Virus record (IMG/VR): IMGVR_UViG_3300017971_000154
Location: 1-37,168 of that record
DNA from: a virus
Length of the DNA: 37,168 nt
Direction: 5' to 3' (one strand)
The notes below the pieces were generated by a model that was not told where the DNA came from, searched no databases, and worked only from the letters and a program-made list of their open reading frames with translations. The translations under genes and the position numbers were made by a program. This document shows, one piece after another, positions 7,013 through 14,182 of this stretch. Each line of letters begins with the position of its first letter. The stretch's first letter is position 1.

Positions 7013-7175
7013 GATTGCCCTCCAATAATCTCTTATGTTCAGCTAAAATTTTTAACAGTACTAAATCGCTTCTACTAATGTGTTTATACTGTCGTTTAAG
7101 ATCTTCAAACAAATCATAAATTAAATCCTTGGTTTCTTCGTCCGGTGTATTAACACCAAATAGATGATATTTCAT
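6990..7175 (-). CDS. Hypothetical protein, 61 aa
   Basis: The gene starts at ATG 7175, which overlaps the upstream gene's stop; AGGAGA lies upstream. It encodes a helical, Leu-rich protein (DLIYDLFEDLKRQYKHI, LVLLKILAEHKRLLEG). No motif is recognised. It is a member of the early operon. Confidence 0.65.
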   Translation of the reverse strand: MKYHLFGVNTPDEETKDLIYDLFEDLKRQYKHISRSDLVLLKILAEHKRLLEGNHGGTKKT

Positions 7176-7363
7176 TGTACTAATTCTCCTTTTACTTTGC
7201 CTACTTTTAGATAATATTCACAATTTCTAGCGCAATATTCTTCAAGAGTGCAAGATTCTTCAGAGTATTCAAACTCTTCAAAAAGTAATTCATATTTGTC
7301 AGATTTAATTTTCCCACAAATCCCGAATACTTCTACCCACCAACAATCAAAACATGTTTTCAT
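7172..7363 (-). CDS. Cys-rich small protein, 63 aa
   Basis: It starts four bases inside the end of the STAS-like gene. Six cysteines are arranged as CFDC, GICGK, SCTLEEYC and NCEYYLK, suggesting one metal site. It resembles other small phage proteins beginning MK-C-x2-C in this genome. Function unknown. Confidence 0.65.
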   Translation of the reverse strand: MKTCFDCWWVEVFGICGKIKSDKYELLFEEFEYSEESCTLEEYCARNCEYYLKVGKVKGELVQ

Positions 7364-7605
7364 TGCCAGACCTCCAAGATGTCAGTTAAGCCAACACGAT
7401 CTAATAACTTATACACGTAGGTAGACGCATATACTTTAATGTTGGCTCTCTTTGAGCAATAAATCATAAGTCCAATGAAAGAACTTGCCATATATTGACA
7501 CTCAGAACAATCAAAAAGTATGTCTTGATTTGCTAAGTATTCTTGCAACTGTAAAGAAGTTGCAAACTCAAAACTACAGTCTACTGGTACGTGTATAGTT
7601 TTCAT
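7360..7605 (-). CDS. STAS-domain-like protein, 81 aa
   Basis: The start is ATG 7605 after GGAG. The second half follows the anti-sigma-factor-antagonist (STAS) pattern: ILFDCSECQYMASSFIGLMI corresponds to the strand and the DSSGLG phosphorylation loop, followed by KRANIKVYASTYVYKLLDRV and GLTDILEVW, matching the SPAVxRLFDxSGLxxI region of SpoIIAA-type proteins. The loop reads ASSFIG, so the serine is kept but the usual Asp and Gly are lost. The length matches a single STAS domain, slightly shortened. It is the second gene of the early operon. It could bind a host anti-sigma switch protein; this is inference. Confidence 0.5.
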   Translation of the reverse strand: MKTIHVPVDCSFEFATSLQLQEYLANQDILFDCSECQYMASSFIGLMIYCSKRANIKVYASTYVYKLLDRVGLTDILEVWQ

Positions 7606-7606
7606 A

Positions 7607-7756
7607 TTAAACTCCAAATTCTATTCTAATTATTTCTCTCATAATTACAGTTCTAATATCTTTAGTATAAGTTTCATTACCATACTTTAGATATTCCTGT
7701 TCTAGTTCTTCTCGTGAAAGTGAATTCAAATACATTACTTTTTCTTCTAGTCTCAT
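7607..7756 (-). CDS. First gene of early operon, hypothetical 49 aa
   Basis: ATG 7756 has a strong GGAGG five bases upstream and is the first ORF after the 7.8-kb promoter. The product is helical and highly charged (LEEKVMYLN, SREELEQEYLKYGN, IMREIIRIEFGV). No motif is recognised. Being promoter-proximal with an excellent ribosome-binding site, it is probably well expressed early in infection. Confidence 0.7.
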   Translation of the reverse strand: MRLEEKVMYLNSLSREELEQEYLKYGNETYTKDIRTVIMREIIRIEFGV

Positions 7757-7789
7757 GCTGTCCTCCATGTTTAATCTTAATCTATTATA

Positions 7790-7818
7790 TATATAATAAA
7801 TATTATAGTACGTGTCAA
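7790..7818 (-). promoter_or_regulatory. Strong sigma70-type promoter, early operon
   Basis: On the minus strand TTGACA (7818-7813), 17 bases, then TATATA (7795-7790), within an AT-rich stretch that also offers TATAAT at longer spacing. It lies between the terminator at 7829-7849 and ATG 7756 and should drive the operon down to the terminator at 4578. Confidence 0.85.
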
Positions 7819-7828
7819 GCGTTTTTGC

Positions 7829-7849
7829 AAAAAAAAAGGCCCGAAGGCC
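7829..7849 (-). terminator. Terminator with UUCG tetraloop
   Basis: On the minus strand GGCC-TTCG-GGCC is followed by nine Ts. The 4-bp stem is short, but C(UUCG)G is an exceptionally stable tetraloop. A-runs and T-runs flank both sides, so it may work in either direction. It follows the 7874 gene. Confidence 0.78.
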
Positions 7850-7873
7850 AAAAAAAAGGAGTATTTTAAATAA

Positions 7874-8365
7874 TTACTTTTTCGGTATGGTTACACCCAA
7901 AACGATACCCAAAACAGCGCCTACACTCGAACCTATTGCTATGCCCATTATAGCATATTTGGCACGCTCGCTCATCTTCTTTCTGTTGATCTGCTTAATA
8001 ACTTCACGACTTACTATAAGTTGATGATTCATTTCTTCCAGTTGTTTTGTGGATTCTTTAAGGTTATCGTAACATTCGGCACATTCCTGAGGTGACATTT
8101 TATATCTGACAGATTGAGTCGATGAGCACGAAAAAGAAAACAGTATAAGTAAAACCATTCCTTTCCCGGATATTCTGGTTAAAAATTTCTTGTTTTTCTT
8201 AATCCGCTCTTCGCTGTCATTAATAGCATTTTTGCTGTCTTTTAATACTTTTTTATCGTCCACTAGTTTTCTATTAAAAGTTAAACTGAAAAACCCTACT
8301 ATGGAAGCTATTACCAGCGCACATAATGCAACAATCCACTTCCAATATTTTTTAATCTTTTCCAT
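7874..8365 (-). CDS. Membrane protein with internal lipobox-like segment (spanin-like?), 163 aa
   Basis: The start is ATG 8365 with GGAGG upstream. A TM segment at about residues 8-28 is followed by a charged helix. A second hydrophobic run, MVLLILFSFSC near 70-80, ends in a lipobox-like cysteine. A polar helical region comes next (QECAECYDNLKESTKQLEEM) and then a Gly-rich TM helix near the C-terminus. TM plus coiled coil followed by a lipoprotein-like part recalls inner and outer spanins fused in one frame. No ribosome-binding site suits the internal ATG. It has its own promoter and terminator, beside a holin candidate, so a lysis role is likely but unproven. Confidence 0.6.
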   Translation of the reverse strand: MEKIKKYWKWIVALCALVIASIVGFFSLTFNRKLVDDKKVLKDSKNAINDSEERIKKNKKFLTRISGKGMVLLILFSFSCSSTQSVRYKMSPQECAECYDNLKESTKQLEEMNHQLIVSREVIKQINRKKMSERAKYAIMGIAIGSSVGAVLGIVLGVTIPKK

Positions 8366-8393
8366 GATATCCTCCAAAAATTTTAGTAATTAT

Positions 8394-8422
8394 AATATAT
8401 AGGGTTAATTCGGATATGTCAA
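8394..8422 (-). promoter_or_regulatory. Sigma70-type promoter upstream of the spanin-like gene
   Basis: On the minus strand TTGACA (8422-8417), 17 bases, then TATATT (8399-8394), with TATAAT three bases further on. It overlaps the 3' end of the holin-candidate gene and lies about 30 bases before ATG 8365, so it should make a short transcript ending at 7829. Confidence 0.75.
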
Positions 8423-8649
8423 TTTTTTTTATCATTTTTTTTGCCCATTATATTACGAGTTATGTATTTTGCAATAGCTGCTATATTACCAGCGCCTACC
8501 ATCGTAAATATTTCAGTTTGAAGGCTAACCCCGTTCCAATTCGCAACGATAGCTACTATAAACAGTATAACTGTGAGTATCGCAAACAATATTACTGTTA
8601 ATTTCGTTAGTGATTTTTCTTCATTATAGGTGTTTAAAATATTCTTCAT
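8419..8649 (-). CDS. Holin candidate with two TM helices, 76 aa
   Basis: This small membrane protein has a TM segment at about residues 14-38 (LTVILFAILTVILFIVAIVA) and a second weaker one at about 45-68 containing GAGNIAAIAKYI. It has a polar N-terminus and a basic tail (GKKNDKKN). Size, topology and tail fit a phage holin. It lies between the metallophosphoesterase and the spanin-like gene. Identity rests on topology and position. Confidence 0.6.
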   Translation of the reverse strand: MKNILNTYNEEKSLTKLTVILFAILTVILFIVAIVANWNGVSLQTEIFTMVGAGNIAAIAKYITRNIMGKKNDKKN

Positions 8650-8662
8650 TTCAACCCGTCCT

Positions 8663-9631
8663 TTACATGTAAAATGGATACCACGTTGTCGTCATAGATC
8701 CCACTCCGCCACTTTTTTTAATAGTAAAATCGATAATCCAAAAACCAGTATGGTTGGGCAGCTTTTTAGCTCTCATCCAACTTGACTGGGTAGACAAGGC
8801 CCCGGCTTCTATAGCGTGGATATTGCGATTGAACATATATAGTTGTTTGTGTGTATGTCCTGATATGAGTATGTGTGGTTTTTCACCACCCGTAAACATC
8901 TCAGTCAACTTTTGGGGCCTGTAACTTGTTGCGTAACTAGCTCCGTCTTCACCATGGAAAAGTTTAATAACCACTTTGCCATCAAGACTTATATCGCCTT
9001 CATTGTGTCCAATAAAACTAACATTGTTAAGCTTTTCAGCTATATCTTTTACTATTTTAACACCACCATTTTTAATATACCATCTGTCGTGGTTTCCGTC
9101 TATACAGTAAATCTTCTTGTTAGTACTGCCTAATAAATCAACAGCATATTCTTTTTGCTGATCTGCTCCAATATGAGTTAATTGATAAACTTGATCCGGT
9201 CTGTTGCTCATTCCTTCTGTAATGTCGCCGGAATGAACAATAAAATCTACATTTTGGTCGTGGAACTCTTTTACTGCAGCATCGTAAAGCTCTTCTTTGA
9301 AATAAATGCTACCGAAGTGTGTATCTGACATTATACCCACACGGCAACGGGACTCGCCAAAATCTATAATTGGAGTCTTGTCGCTACCGGGCATTAACCG
9401 CCCACCACGAGCAATTGCCCGAAGTTCTGACGGCGTATATAATTCAGATATTTTTTTTAGATCGGTTTTAATTTCGAAGTCTCCAAAATACTCTTTGTAC
9501 CATCTCTTATAACGATTTAATGATTCTGAAGTTATGCTATAAGTTTCTAGTGTAGTTTGTTCTCCGTATTCAGTCAGAAACTCAACTACTTCCTTTATTC
9601 TCTTTTTGGGAACACGCTTTTTTGATGTCAT
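8663..9631 (-). CDS. Calcineurin-like metallophosphoesterase, 322 aa
   Basis: This is a two-metal phosphoesterase. All family motifs are in order: GIMSDTHFGS near residue 100 (DxH), HSGDITEGM near 136 (GDxxE), IDGNHDRWY near 178 (GNHD), FHGEDGA near 225 and ISGHTHKQ near 258 (GHTH). The first 75 residues are a basic helical region (TSKKRVPKKRIKEVVEF) resembling a small helix-turn-helix or tether. The substrate could be DNA ends, protein phosphate or a nucleotide; the sequence does not decide. It overlaps the NrdD-like gene upstream by 50 nt and lies in a lysis/accessory transcript. Confidence 0.88.
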   Translation of the reverse strand: MTSKKRVPKKRIKEVVEFLTEYGEQTTLETYSITSESLNRYKRWYKEYFGDFEIKTDLKKISELYTPSELRAIARGGRLMPGSDKTPIIDFGESRCRVGIMSDTHFGSIYFKEELYDAAVKEFHDQNVDFIVHSGDITEGMSNRPDQVYQLTHIGADQQKEYAVDLLGSTNKKIYCIDGNHDRWYIKNGGVKIVKDIAEKLNNVSFIGHNEGDISLDGKVVIKLFHGEDGASYATSYRPQKLTEMFTGGEKPHILISGHTHKQLYMFNRNIHAIEAGALSTQSSWMRAKKLPNHTGFWIIDFTIKKSGGVGSMTTTWYPFYM

Positions 9632-9746
9632 GAACCCTCCGATCTTTAAATTCTGCCTGCTTGCCAGTATTCCATTGATTTACTGGTCTCATGTAGCCAA
9701 CTACACGACTGTAAACCTCAGTAGGAATCTTAAGCTCTTTGCTCAT
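9582..9746 (-). CDS. Peptide resembling the C-terminus of anaerobic ribonucleotide reductase
   Basis: It starts at ATG 9746, overlapping the previous stop (ATGA). The 54-aa product contains PTEVYSRVVGYMRPVNQWNT followed by GKQAEFKDRR. This is the signature found near the C-terminus of class III reductases (NrdD), around the zinc and glycyl-radical region, of the form EVYSRxxGYxRPVxxWNxGK. The catalytic domain and the glycyl-radical motif itself are absent. Short proteins of this kind are seen in other phages; whether they act as a reductase subunit or an unrelated regulator is unclear. It overlaps the phosphoesterase gene by 50 nt. Confidence 0.7.
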   Translation of the reverse strand: MSKELKIPTEVYSRVVGYMRPVNQWNTGKQAEFKDRRVHDIKKACSQKENKGSS

Positions 9747-9871
9747 ATAGCAACCGCAATAATTAAAGACAGAATCAAACTAACCACAAAACCACAAATC
9801 CCGGCTGATTTTATGGGGTTCTCTTTTACCCATGCTTTAACTTTGCTGAAAAATTCTTTTACTTTTTCCAT
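9743..9871 (-). CDS. Single-TM small membrane protein, 42 aa
   Basis: ATG 9871 has GGAGA upstream. A charged amphipathic N-terminus (EKVKEFFSKVKAWVKENP) precedes one TM helix (GFVVSLILSLIIAVAI) that ends the protein. It is the first gene after the 9.9-kb promoter and follows the amidase. It could be a small holin or pinholin-like protein; there is no direct evidence. Confidence 0.65.
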   Translation of the reverse strand: MEKVKEFFSKVKAWVKENPIKSAGICGFVVSLILSLIIAVAI

Positions 9872-9895
9872 AGTATCTCCTTTTTGATTTGATGA

Positions 9896-10399
9896 TTATA
9901 TATTAACTATATATCTATCTTTAGTCAAGTATTTTTTGAGTAATTCAGTGTCAAATTTATTCCCCGGACAATTTTTAGGTTTGAAATATTTTTTACTATT
10001 ATAGTAGTGTGACACTATCCTATCTAAAGGGTATATATCCTCTAAGTGTTCGATGAGATTCAATAGTGATTCATATTGACGTTTAGTGTAACCCAGTGAG
10101 TTACTGTGAGACAGATTTAAAAGCTCTATTCCTATTGTCTTTTGGTCATGTTTTCCGCTGCTAGAATGATATACATAATTATCAGGGTTAATTATTTCTA
10201 TTACTCGACCGTCTCTTTCTATTAAATAATGAAACAATGCGATACCACGCTTGTATAGTTCTTTTCTACCACCATTTCTAACATAATTAAGAGTTCCACC
10301 ACCACCAGTTCCATGTATTACTATTTCGCTTGGCGGTTCAGGTCGAGTAAAACCAGCGTGAAATTTTTCTCTTACTACTTCGTCTTTGATGATTTCCAT
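9896..10399 (-). CDS. N-acetylmuramoyl-L-alanine amidase (Amidase_2 endolysin)
   Basis: It cuts the amide bond between MurNAc and the stem peptide during lysis. Zinc-ligand patterns are visible: EIVIHGTGG near residue 23 (first His), VYHSSSGKHDQKTIGIELLN near 80-100, and SHYYNSKKYFKPKNCPGN near 135-152, the usual final His/Lys-rich and CPG segment. The start chosen is ATG 10399 after GGAGG; an in-frame ATG at 10453 with a weak AGGA would add a basic N-terminal extension but overlaps the neighbour by 79 nt. At 167 aa it is a catalytic domain alone, without a wall-binding module. Confidence 0.88.
   Translation of the reverse strand: MEIIKDEVVREKFHAGFTRPEPPSEIVIHGTGGGGTLNYVRNGGRKELYKRGIALFHYLIERDGRVIEIINPDNYVYHSSSGKHDQKTIGIELLNLSHSNSLGYTKRQYESLLNLIEHLEDIYPLDRIVSHYYNSKKYFKPKNCPGNKFDTELLKKYLTKDRYIVNI
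9900..9928 (-). promoter_or_regulatory. Sigma70-type promoter within the amidase 3' end
   Basis: On the minus strand TTGACT (9928-9923), 17 bases, then TAATAT (9905-9900), overlapping the last codons of the amidase and upstream of ATG 9871. It matches the form of the other promoters here, with a one-base deviation in the -35 box. Confidence 0.6.
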
Positions 10400-10569
10400 T
10401 TTTTGACGACCTCCAAAGATTTTTTTGATAAGATTAGCCATGAAATATAACATTCTATATTCCTACCCTCACACTCTTTACGGAATTCTGGACAATGACA
10501 ATCACACCAGAAGTGCTTTAAGTTCGATGCATAACGAGCGTGAAAAATAATTTCATTTAGATTTTCCAT
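10375..10569 (-). CDS. Cys-rich small protein, 64 aa
   Basis: It starts at ATG 10569 with GAGGGG upstream and overlaps its neighbours by 17 and 25 nt. Five cysteines cluster in FWCDCHCPEFRKECEG and IECYISW, probably one metal site. It is inserted between the holin-like gene and the amidase. Function unknown. Confidence 0.6.
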   Translation of the reverse strand: MENLNEIIFHARYASNLKHFWCDCHCPEFRKECEGRNIECYISWLILSKKSLEVVKKWKSSKTK

Positions 10570-10765
10570 TTGTTAAGCCCCTCAAGTATCCGATTTCACC
10601 TTCGTGATTCTTAACGTCTTCTTCGATGCTATCTATTTTATCTGATATATCCTTTATTCTATTAAAAATAATATTCAAAATAAATGCTATCCCAAGCTGA
10701 AGAATACCAGCGAGCCCAGCAATAATACCTGTAAAAACATTAAAGACATTAAAATCACTTTCCAT
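10553..10765 (-). CDS. Membrane protein with TM helix and coiled coil (holin-like), 70 aa
   Basis: ATG 10765 has GGAG eight bases upstream. One long hydrophobic segment (about residues 8-35, FTGIIAGLAGILQLGIAFIL) is followed by a heptad-like charged helix (RIKDISDKIDSIEEDVKNHE). TM-plus-coil proteins of this size (XhlA-type haemolysin or holin partners) commonly precede amidases. A second membrane ORF, 10687-10788, overlaps its first half in another frame. Confidence 0.65.
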   Translation of the reverse strand: MESDFNVFNVFTGIIAGLAGILQLGIAFILNIIFNRIKDISDKIDSIEEDVKNHEGEIGYLRGLTNGKSK

Positions 10766-10788
10766 TTTCTAATCTCCGTATTACTCAT
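10687..10788 (-). CDS. Overlapping single-TM mini-protein, 33 aa
   Basis: ATG 10788 is preceded by GGAGA at six bases, directly after the stop of the 10803 gene. The product is MSNTEIRKWKVILM followed by a strong TM helix (SLMFLQVLLLGSLVFF). Most of it overlaps the 10553-10765 gene in another frame. Two membrane proteins from one stretch, each with its own ribosome-binding site, would suit a holin/antiholin pair. The frame could still be chance, since it mirrors hydrophobic coding. Confidence 0.45.
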   Translation of the reverse strand: MSNTEIRKWKVILMSLMFLQVLLLGSLVFFSLG

Positions 10789-10802
10789 TATAAGTCTCCA
10801 CT

Positions 10803-11240
10803 TTATAATATATCGTCTATATTAAGCCAGTCTATAAATGTGTCAAATGCTGTGTCAACTTCGCTTCTGGTTTGCCACGACTCATGCTGGCTTTTTAAAT
10901 TTGCAATTTGGTTTTTTATTTGATCGATAGATTTATCACTAAAAACTAGATTATCTTTAATTAAAGCTTTTAAGTCTCTATATCTTTGTTTTTTATATTT
11001 ATTTACAAACAATGTCTCAGTGCTGACTTCTATAATATTGCTATTAGAATACCAAAAAATGTAATTTCCCATTTCGTCAGAAATAGATTTTAGTTCGTCG
11101 GGTGTTCTGTAATCTGCTAATTTATGCTTTTTGTCGGTATCACTAATGAGAATTTCGGTGCCATCAAATTTATCTTTTTGATACTTAAAAAAAACGTCGC
11201 ATATTTCACCATTGACATTTACTTTTATATATTTTTTCAT
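10803..11240 (-). CDS. Hypothetical tail-region protein, 145 aa
   Basis: The start is ATG 11240 after GGAG. The N-terminal half is strand-rich (KYIKVNVNGEICDVFFKY); the C-terminal half is helical and ends in Trp/Asp-rich sequence (SWQTRSEVDTAFDTFIDWLN). Directly downstream of the fibre gene, it may be a tail-fibre assembly protein or minor virion component. No family is recognised. Confidence 0.6.
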   Translation of the reverse strand: MKKYIKVNVNGEICDVFFKYQKDKFDGTEILISDTDKKHKLADYRTPDELKSISDEMGNYIFWYSNSNIIEVSTETLFVNKYKKQRYRDLKALIKDNLVFSDKSIDQIKNQIANLKSQHESWQTRSEVDTAFDTFIDWLNIDDIL

Positions 11241-11241
11241 A

Positions 11242-12330
11242 TTATACTCCAATATAAGTTGCTGTAAAATATGTGGAATCGCTTGTGGATGATGCGCCCC
11301 TTGTGTGTGGCCTAACTACGTCGCCAACATCTAAATAACCAGTCCACGAACAACCAGTATCAATACCACCAGCGGCCATGAATATAGAATTGAGCTTATC
11401 GGCTACATTTATGGCGTAGAAATCAGTTGTTAATTGTGAACTATTTAAAGATATACCATTATCACTTCCAACCGTAAACGTTGTGAATGTAAACGAATAT
11501 TTACCAGCTTTTTCTATAGTTATTTCCAAGCCTTCTGCACCGCTATTGTATCCCGTTGTATGATTCTCACTGAAAACATTCCCTGTATTTTCTAATACAG
11601 AAGCAAACTGTATTATTTTAATATCAGTAGAACCGTATCCCACATAATTTGTCAATCTCAACTGGCATGTGATATTTTCGTCAAGTATTTTCCAGCCGTC
11701 ACTTGTCGCAATTATCTTCATTCTATTATATAATTTAGGTAACTCGATACTGTTTAGTCCGTCTATGGTTTCGGCTCCTTCTGCCGTTACTATCACTTCG
11801 TTTGATCCATCTTCACTGTGTAAAATTGTTAATTCTCTGTTTTGATTGTCTGCCAGTGTTGGGAGTGTAACAGTAATTACATTAGAAATTGTATCGCAAT
11901 ATATATAATTGTAATTATCGTCATCTAATATAGTGTAAGAGTCGGTCAAGACTAAAGAATTGACGCCCAATAAAGATATTTCTGTCAGTATGTCATTTTG
12001 TGTTGTTGCATCGGTGTAACTACCAATTGTATTATAAGTGATAAGTAAATCTGTTGATTGATAAGCGACGTTTAATATTTTCACTCCAGTCCAGACATCA
12101 TACCCGGCTTCTGTGGTGTAAAATGTATCTTTTTCTGTCAATTCGTAATCTACGTCTTTAATCAACACAGCGCCGCTAGTATCGTCTTCTTGTATTTCAA
12201 AATCAGTTTCGCTAAATGCCCTTTTTACATCACCCAATTGAAAAGCTTCGTTACCAACATTACTATATAATTCATCTTCTATAAGTGTTGGTGACAAAGG
12301 ATCATAATTATATAAAGTAGTTTTACTCAT
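11242..12330 (-). CDS. Tail fibre / receptor-binding protein, 362 aa
   Basis: Residues 1-110 are a particle-attachment-like region with structural repeats (DTSGAVLIKDVDYEL). Residues 115-215 resemble a beta-rich module found in many phage fibres (ITVTLPTLADNQNRELTILH, then VIVTAEGAETIDG). The last 140 residues look like a C1q/TNF-type jelly roll, with strands GKYSFTFTTFTVG, DFYAINVAD and a final YFTATYIGV. It lies at the end of the tail module, where host-recognition proteins are encoded. It could bind a surface glycan. Confidence 0.75.
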   Translation of the reverse strand: MSKTTLYNYDPLSPTLIEDELYSNVGNEAFQLGDVKRAFSETDFEIQEDDTSGAVLIKDVDYELTEKDTFYTTEAGYDVWTGVKILNVAYQSTDLLITYNTIGSYTDATTQNDILTEISLLGVNSLVLTDSYTILDDDNYNYIYCDTISNVITVTLPTLADNQNRELTILHSEDGSNEVIVTAEGAETIDGLNSIELPKLYNRMKIIATSDGWKILDENITCQLRLTNYVGYGSTDIKIIQFASVLENTGNVFSENHTTGYNSGAEGLEITIEKAGKYSFTFTTFTVGSDNGISLNSSQLTTDFYAINVADKLNSIFMAAGGIDTGCSWTGYLDVGDVVRPHTRGASSTSDSTYFTATYIGV

Positions 12331-14180
12331 GTTTCCGTACTCCTGTACTCAGTTGCAGAGTGTAATCTATGCCCGTACAGTCTTGGATAATAGATAATAC
12401 CCTGCATATATTGCGTAATAGTTTCTCTAAATTCGGCAACCTTTTGCATGCTAAGTGTAACAGTAAAATTCTGCACGTCAAGAACTTTTCCTATAACCTC
12501 GTACGTGTCAAAATCTTCTTCCCCGGACACTCTCTTATCAGGATCGGCGACAATAAAATCACCTATCTCTATATTATAATTCTGAGTTTTCGTGGTTCTC
12601 GTTACAACGTCCTTAACGTCGCTTGAAAATGTCATTATCAGTTCTGATTTTTGTAAAGCGTCAGTTTCACTTTGTAATATAGTTTCAATCGTTTTTTGCT
12701 GGTAGGATTTATATTTTCTCAGTGCCGCATCTTCATAATCCTTATTTAAATAATACATATAATCATTTTCTTTATGGTCTTTGCTATAGCCTATCTTAAC
12801 AGAGGATAAAAATTCCTTGTCTCTAGATTTAAAAGTGGGCTCACTAATCCACTCGTATTCTCTCAATGTTTTAACCGGGGTTCTGTCAGGGTCGTATAAT
12901 CTAAGTGTCAATCTACCATCAACTTTATCAAAAAAGGTTCCATCGATAGCGTTTAATATTTCTTCAATAGCATCTATTATTTTCTTTTCCCTATTCAGGC
13001 AAAGCCCCACAAATCTCGAATTAACCTTGGCGATATTCCATTCTAATGTGTCGTAATTTGTGCTATTGAAACTAACACTTGCGTATTTTTCCAATAAATC
13101 CTGTATTATAGACACGCCGTTGGTGACAGGAGCCCCTATAAAATCAACCGTTACTTTAGTCAACTCGTTATCGGCTATTTCCGACGAATCTATTTTTAGT
13201 AATCCATTTGAAGCATCTAGAGTGTAATTGACACTATCTATTTCAACACCGTCTTTATATGCAGCGCTAACACTTGTCACGTCATAATATTCGGTATCCA
13301 TCAATAAAAAGTCGTAAGTTGCTGGCGTTGGCTCTTCTGTGTTCACACAAATTACTTTTGAATTTCTTACCTGACCATAAGCAATTGGTTTTACTTTATT
13401 TAGATCGCTGTCTTTGATATAGGGATATACGGTATTTAATGTGTAATTGGTCGGTATAGTTCGGGTGAATCTTTTCCTTACATCTTGCAATGTTAACTGT
13501 AAATCATTTTGACTGTAAGAATAACCTTCAATAAACCCTTCAAATATTTGGTTAAACTCACTATAGTCGTCACCCTCAAATCCAAGTTTTATTCTGGCGC
13601 CCTGCCTGAAAAGATTTAAATCTTTAAAATCATCGAATTTACCATCTTCATTTATCAATGTAACTGTAGTGCTCGAAAAGCTTAATTTTCCAAAGAATAA
13701 AGGATCCTTTTCCTTCATTAAAGTTCCTATCGATTTAATACGTGGATCATACAATTTCCCATCGTATATTAAAGACGAATCTCCAGAATTGAATGCAGTA
13801 AATCCTTCTAAAACACCCACATTTATTATTTGTGTAGTAGGCCAGTTAAATTGATCAAAGTGGAAAAACAATTCAGTCGTATCTTGATTATAATAAAACG
13901 ATTCGTTAGTTGCTCTTAACTCACTCAAAGAAGACGTTTTTTCGTATAAAACATCATCTGCTCTAACTGTACCAACGTCTCTGTAATCACGTGTATTTTG
14001 ATTTTCGTAATACCCGGTAGATCCATCGGAGCTTGAAACTTCCACGACGCCCGGGGTCAGTTTAGTAAACCATATCCCAGCTTCATAGTTTATTAAAGTT
14101 GATAATTCTATCGGTAGATCGTACTCAAAAAGTACTATTTTATGTGATATTGCTTTGTTTATATTTTCGGCAAAAGTCAT
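12327..14180 (-). CDS. Tail tip / baseplate hub protein, 617 aa
   Basis: This large virion protein is encoded after the distal-tail and collar genes. The segment TVTLINEDGKFDDF (near 170) and the following LKLGFEG/FEGFIEGYSYSQNDLQL region resemble phage hub-type domains in which two barrel modules surround a tail opening. The C-terminal third carries NYNIEIGDFIVADPD and VIGKVLDVQNFTVTLSMQKV. No lysozyme or peptidase motif is evident. Its order in the tail module supports a tail-tip role; the exact family is uncertain. Confidence 0.7.
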   Translation of the reverse strand: MTFAENINKAISHKIVLFEYDLPIELSTLINYEAGIWFTKLTPGVVEVSSSDGSTGYYENQNTRDYRDVGTVRADDVLYEKTSSLSELRATNESFYYNQDTTELFFHFDQFNWPTTQIINVGVLEGFTAFNSGDSSLIYDGKLYDPRIKSIGTLMKEKDPLFFGKLSFSSTTVTLINEDGKFDDFKDLNLFRQGARIKLGFEGDDYSEFNQIFEGFIEGYSYSQNDLQLTLQDVRKRFTRTIPTNYTLNTVYPYIKDSDLNKVKPIAYGQVRNSKVICVNTEEPTPATYDFLLMDTEYYDVTSVSAAYKDGVEIDSVNYTLDASNGLLKIDSSEIADNELTKVTVDFIGAPVTNGVSIIQDLLEKYASVSFNSTNYDTLEWNIAKVNSRFVGLCLNREKKIIDAIEEILNAIDGTFFDKVDGRLTLRLYDPDRTPVKTLREYEWISEPTFKSRDKEFLSSVKIGYSKDHKENDYMYYLNKDYEDAALRKYKSYQQKTIETILQSETDALQKSELIMTFSSDVKDVVTRTTKTQNYNIEIGDFIVADPDKRVSGEEDFDTYEVIGKVLDVQNFTVTLSMQKVAEFRETITQYMQGIIYYPRLYGHRLHSATEYRSTET

Positions 14181-14182
14181 TA

